DNA of 64,000 nucleotides from the NCBI GenBank assembly GCA_036501625.1, contig DASXZY010000062.1:1-64000 (forward strand). Reading direction: 5' to 3'. The first letter of the stretch is position 1. Each line of letters begins with the position of its first letter. Below are positions 60,850-64,000 of this stretch, one piece after another. The position numbers and the translations under genes are program-made. The notes under the pieces are model-generated. The model was not told the origin of the DNA. It saw nothing but the letters and a program-made list of their open reading frames with translations, and made no database searches. This DNA comes from Palsa-1400 sp036501625. GTDB taxonomy: Bacteria > Verrucomicrobiota > Verrucomicrobiia > Limisphaerales > Palsa-1400.

Positions 60850-61736
60850 TCCTTGGAACCGCGCGTGTCGAGGGCGTCGCGCAGGCCGTCGCCCAGGAAG
60901 TTGAGCGAGAAGAGCGTCAGCGCCATGGCGGCGGCGGGATAAATCAGCATCCAGGGCGATTCTTCCATCATTTCGGCGCCTTCCTTAATCAAGACGCCCC
61001 ACGAACTGTGCGGCGGCTGCACGCCCAGGCCCAGGAAGCTCAGGAACGCTTCCAGCAGCATGACTTCCGGCACGGTCAGCGTGGCATAGACGATGATGGG
61101 GCCGAGCAAGTTGGGCAGGATGTGGCGGAAGAGAATCCGGCGCCGCCGCAAGCCGAGCGCGCGCGCGGCCTCGACGAATTCCTGCTGCTTGATGGCCATG
61201 ACCTGCCCGCGCACGATGCGGGCCATTGTCAACCATTGGACGGCGCCGATGGCCACAAAAAGCAAAATGATGTTTTGCCCGAAAAACACCATCAGCAGGA
61301 TGACGAAAATGGTAAACGGCAGCGCGTAAAGTATATCCACGCACCGCATCAGCACCATGTCCACGTTGCCGCCCGCAAAGCCGCTGACCGCCCCGTAAGT
61401 GACGCCGATGAACAGCGACACCACTGTGGCCAGCAATCCGACCATGAGCGAAATGCGGCCGCCGTAAAGCAGCCGCGCCAGCATGTCGCGCCCCATCCGG
61501 TCGGTGCCGAGCCAGTGGACATGATTGGGCCCGACGGGGCCGAGAGCCAGATTCTGCTGTTCGTAGGAAAATCCGATAATGTGGCCGCAGATTGGCCCGG
61601 CCAAGCCGCATAGCAGCGCCAGGACCGCCACCACCACCAAGCCGAACATGGCGAGCCTGTTCTTGCGCAGCCGATGCCAGGCATCCTGCCAAAAGGAGGC
61701 GCTTTTCTCATCAAGATGAAGGTCGGGCGGAGGCAT
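60846..61736 (-). CDS. oppC: Oligopeptide ABC transporter permease OppC
   Basis: A 296-residue membrane subunit with six helices. The N-terminal segment SFWQDAWHRLRKNRLAMFGLVVV is typical of OppC, as are HWLGTDRMGRDMLARLLYGGRISL and the EAA loop (VEAARALGLRRRRILFRHILPNLLGPIIV) that contacts the ATPases. The 3' part reads FLGLGVQPPHSSWGVLIKEGA, a family hallmark. It starts at the base where oppB ends. Confidence 0.94.
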   Translation of the reverse strand: MPPPDLHLDEKSASFWQDAWHRLRKNRLAMFGLVVVAVLALLCGLAGPICGHIIGFSYEQQNLALGPVGPNHVHWLGTDRMGRDMLARLLYGGRISLMVGLLATVVSLFIGVTYGAVSGFAGGNVDMVLMRCVDILYALPFTIFVILLMVFFGQNIILLFVAIGAVQWLTMARIVRGQVMAIKQQEFVEAARALGLRRRRILFRHILPNLLGPIIVYATLTVPEVMLLEAFLSFLGLGVQPPHSSWGVLIKEGAEMMEESPWMLIYPAAAMALTLFSLNFLGDGLRDALDTRGSKE

Positions 61737-62653
61737 CAGTCAAAACGCAATTTGGGGTTCAGCCAGACCAGGACGATATCGGCTGCCAGGTTCATCCCGA
61801 TGACGAGCACGGCGTAAAAGAGGACCGAACCCATGACCATGCAGTAATCCCGGTTAAAGGCGGCCGTGACAAAAAAGCGGCCCAGGCCGGGAATGCCAAA
61901 AACCGTTTCGACAACAAACGAACCTGTCAACAAACCAGCAATGGACGGCCCCAAAAACGACACCACCGGCAGCAGGCCGCCGCGCAGCGCGTGGCGGCAC
62001 ACGACGCGCGCGGCCCCGGCGCCTTTGGCCTGGGCGGTGCGGATGAAATCCTGGCGCAGCACTTCCAGCAATCCGCCGCGCGACAGCCGGGCAACGTAGG
62101 CGGCGTAATAGGCCCCCAGCGTCAAGGCCGGCAGGACGCGGTCGCGGGGGAAAAACCATCCGGCCGCATTGCACCATTCCAGATGCAGAGCGAAGGCCGA
62201 AATGAGAAGCGGCCCCATGACGAAGGTTGGCACGCACAGTCCGATCATGGCCAGCGACATGGAAAAATGGTCCCAAAACGCATTTTGTTTGAGCGCGGCG
62301 ATGATGCCCGCCAGCAGCCCCAACACCAGCGCGACGGCCAGCGATTCCAGGCCCAATTCCGCCGAGACGGGAAACGATTGGGCGATAATCTCGTTGACAG
62401 TGCGGCTGGGATATTTGAAGGAAGGGCCGAGGTCTCCGCGCAGCAGGTTTTTCATTTGGCGCAGGTATTGCCGGAACAGCGGCTGGTCCAGGCCGTAGTG
62501 GGCGTTCATGCGGGCTTGGATTTCCCGGCTGGCCTGCTTTTCCGCCAGGAACGGGCCGCCGGGGGCCAGGCGCATCATGAAAAAAGTGGCCGTCGCCAGG
62601 ATGAACAGGACCGGAATCGTTTCCAAAAAGCGGCGCGCGACAAATCGTATCAT
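61736..62653 (-). CDS. oppB: Oligopeptide ABC transporter permease OppB
   Basis: A 305-residue membrane subunit. The start MIRFVARRFLETIPVLFILATATFFMMRLAPGGPF is typical of OppB. LRGDLGPSFKYPSRTVNEII and the EAA loop DFIRTAQAKGAGAARVVCRHALRGGLLPVV follow, with FVVETVFGIPGLGRFFVTAAFNRDY near the end. It is 3 bp after the binding-protein gene. Confidence 0.95.
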   Translation of the reverse strand: MIRFVARRFLETIPVLFILATATFFMMRLAPGGPFLAEKQASREIQARMNAHYGLDQPLFRQYLRQMKNLLRGDLGPSFKYPSRTVNEIIAQSFPVSAELGLESLAVALVLGLLAGIIAALKQNAFWDHFSMSLAMIGLCVPTFVMGPLLISAFALHLEWCNAAGWFFPRDRVLPALTLGAYYAAYVARLSRGGLLEVLRQDFIRTAQAKGAGAARVVCRHALRGGLLPVVSFLGPSIAGLLTGSFVVETVFGIPGLGRFFVTAAFNRDYCMVMGSVLFYAVLVIGMNLAADIVLVWLNPKLRFD

Positions 62654-62656
62654 ACG

Positions 62657-64000
62657 TCAATGATTTTGCGGCACGAGATAGATGGAACGGTAATCGGGCG
62701 AGTCGAGCAAATTGGGATGCCAGCCATGGACGCTCGGCTGGATGAGGCGCGGATTGGAATAAACGTAAATTGGAATAATCGGCATTTCGTCCACGAGAAT
62801 GGCCTCGGCTTTTTGGTAAGAGGCGTAACGGGCGGCGGTGTCGCCGGTGCCGGAGGCCTCGGCGCAAAGATGGTCGTACTCCGCGTTGGACCAGCCGGTG
62901 TTGTTGTTGCCGCTGTCAGTTGTAAAAACATCCAGGAAGGTGCTTGGGTCCACGTAATCCGCGCCCCAGCCGCCCCGGCACATGTCGTAATGGGCGTGAT
63001 TCATCGCATCCAGATAGACCTTCCATTCTTCATTGCGCAGGGTGACGTGGATGTTGAGGTTTTTGCGCCACATCTCCTGGATGGCTTCGGCGATGGCTTT
63101 GTGGCTTTGCAGGGTGTTGTAGAGCAAGCTGAGGCTGGGAAAGTTTTTCCCGTCTGGGTAACCGGCTTCGGCCAGGAGCTTGCGCGCCGCAACCGGGTCC
63201 TCCCGCAAAGCGGCCTTGCAGGTGTAGCCGGCCGTTCCCGGCGGAGTCAAACAAAACGCCGGGATTTCCCCAGCGCGCGTGACGGTTTTGGTAATGGCTG
63301 CCCGGTCGATGGACATGGCCAGGGCCTGGCGCACGCGCTTGTCGTTCAGCGGCGGATGCGTCACGTTTAGATAATAGAAGTAGGTCGTCAGAATCGGATA
63401 AATATTGATCAGGTCCGGTTTGTATTGGCGGTAAAAATCGACCTTGGTTTGGGGCGCGGTGCGGATGGTGTGAAGCTGGCCGGAGCGGAACATGCGCTCT
63501 TCCGTGTCGTAATTCTCCTCGGCATCGAAATAAATGGAATTCAGGCGGATGTGTTCGGCGTCCCAATACATCGGGTTTTTGACAACCAGGATGTGGGAAT
63601 TCATGCTCCATTCCTTGAGGACAAACGGGCCGTTGCACACGAAATTCTCAGGGCGCGTCCACGGGTTGGAACGGTCGTCAATCGCGCCGTATTTCAAAAT
63701 CGTGGCGATGGGGACCGGATACCATGAGTCATGCGTCATCATGGCCAGCAGGTACGGAGTGGGGCTGTGCAGCTTTACCTGGAGCGTGTGATCGTCGAGC
63801 GCTTTGAAACCGACTTGGTCGAAATTGGTGATTTTGCCCAAGTTGAAAGCTTCGGCATTCGTCACGGGATAAAGCATGTAGGAATATTGCGCGGCCATCG
63901 ACGGCAACAGCATGCGATGATAGGATTGGTAAAAATCCCGGGCGGTCACCGGGCCGCCGTTGGACCAGCGCGCGTTTGGGCGAAGGTGAAACGTGTAGAT
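62657..64000 (-). CDS. Oligopeptide-binding protein OppA-like (partial, N-terminus off right edge)
   Basis: The frame is open from the right edge through 447 codons to the stop. It enters at IYTFHLRPNARWSNGGPVTARDF, the conserved start of the SBP_bac_5 ligand region, so about 90-110 residues plus the signal peptide lie outside. Other marks are FNLGKITNFDQVGFKALDDHTLQV, PWTRPENFVCNGPFVLKEW and VRQALAMSIDRAAITKTV. It binds peptides (or nickel or other ligands) in the periplasm and delivers them to OppBC. It is the first gene of the opp operon visible here. Confidence 0.93.
   Translation of the reverse strand: MYTFHLRPNARWSNGGPVTARDFYQSYHRMLLPSMAAQYSYMLYPVTNAEAFNLGKITNFDQVGFKALDDHTLQVKLHSPTPYLLAMMTHDSWYPVPIATILKYGAIDDRSNPWTRPENFVCNGPFVLKEWSMNSHILVVKNPMYWDAEHIRLNSIYFDAEENYDTEERMFRSGQLHTIRTAPQTKVDFYRQYKPDLINIYPILTTYFYYLNVTHPPLNDKRVRQALAMSIDRAAITKTVTRAGEIPAFCLTPPGTAGYTCKAALREDPVAARKLLAEAGYPDGKNFPSLSLLYNTLQSHKAIAEAIQEMWRKNLNIHVTLRNEEWKVYLDAMNHAHYDMCRGGWGADYVDPSTFLDVFTTDSGNNNTGWSNAEYDHLCAEASGTGDTAARYASYQKAEAILVDEMPIIPIYVYSNPRLIQPSVHGWHPNLLDSPDYRSIYLVPQNH

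Noticed and set aside
61592..63370. 592-codon plus-strand frame at the right end
   Set aside because: It is antisense to oppC, oppB and the binding protein, which are unmistakable.
1..64000. CRISPR array or integrase-type attachment site pair
   Set aside because: No series of regularly spaced 25-40 bp repeats was seen, and no second copy of the tRNA-Leu 3' end was noticed.

Overview
The window looks like a stretch of chromosome from a Gram-negative, moderately GC-rich, probably heterotrophic soil or freshwater bacterium. The lipid A gene lpxD, the outer-membrane beta-barrels and the Wza/Wzc-type export genes show a double membrane. Very large secreted Ig-like proteins, several Gfo/Idh/MocA oxidoreductases, GH92 and GH9 glycosidases, and weak or absent Shine-Dalgarno sites fit Verrucomicrobiota (Limisphaerales/Pedosphaeraceae type). 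That placement is inferred from gene content and was not tested by phylogeny.

Layout. 1-3764 (-) is the N-terminal 1254 residues of a giant secreted repeat protein that runs off the left edge. Next come lpxD (-), two tandem Gfo/Idh/MocA oxidoreductases (+), and a six-gene amino-acid uptake operon (-; APC permease, then livJ-H-M-G-F). 13673-22926 (+) is an exopolysaccharide region: a soluble NtrB-like kinase and an NtrC-like sigma54 activator, a GT-C membrane protein, an outer-membrane barrel, a Wzc-type tyrosine kinase, a Wza-like lipoprotein and a small FHA protein. purH, a GH92 mannosidase and an F0F1-ATPase operon lacking atpD and atpC follow (-). 31950-33331 (+) is an ECF sigma / small membrane protein / CpxP-like cassette, then a TlpA-fold protein (-) and argA (+).

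36524-40340 is the accessory part. It has an L,D-transpeptidase gene carrying a 180-bp in-frame palindromic insertion, a transposase remnant, an IS3-family element with a frameshifted orfB and a 20-bp perfect palindrome in orfA, and tRNA-Leu(CAG). After it come a GNAT-GNAT-cNMP fusion, a DEDD exonuclease, a MoxR/DUF58/DUF4129 operon, a GH9 glycosidase, and a fluoride riboswitch controlling crcB plus a DUF190 gene (-).

49726-56443 is the most unusual block: a 1076-residue TIR-NACHT-pentapeptide-WD40 STAND protein (-), about 900 bp of non-coding, repeat-bearing DNA, and an 860-residue fusion of a Gfo/Idh/MocA oxidoreductase with six Clp-N modules (+). The right end holds a DUF1801 gene, an outer-membrane protein of uncertain start, galE and an oppABCDF operon (-), with oppA cut by the window edge.

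The best candidates for undescribed biology are the oxidoreductase/Clp-N fusion, the neighbouring STAND protein, the in-frame palindromic element, and the terminator-like leader of the tyrosine kinase gene.
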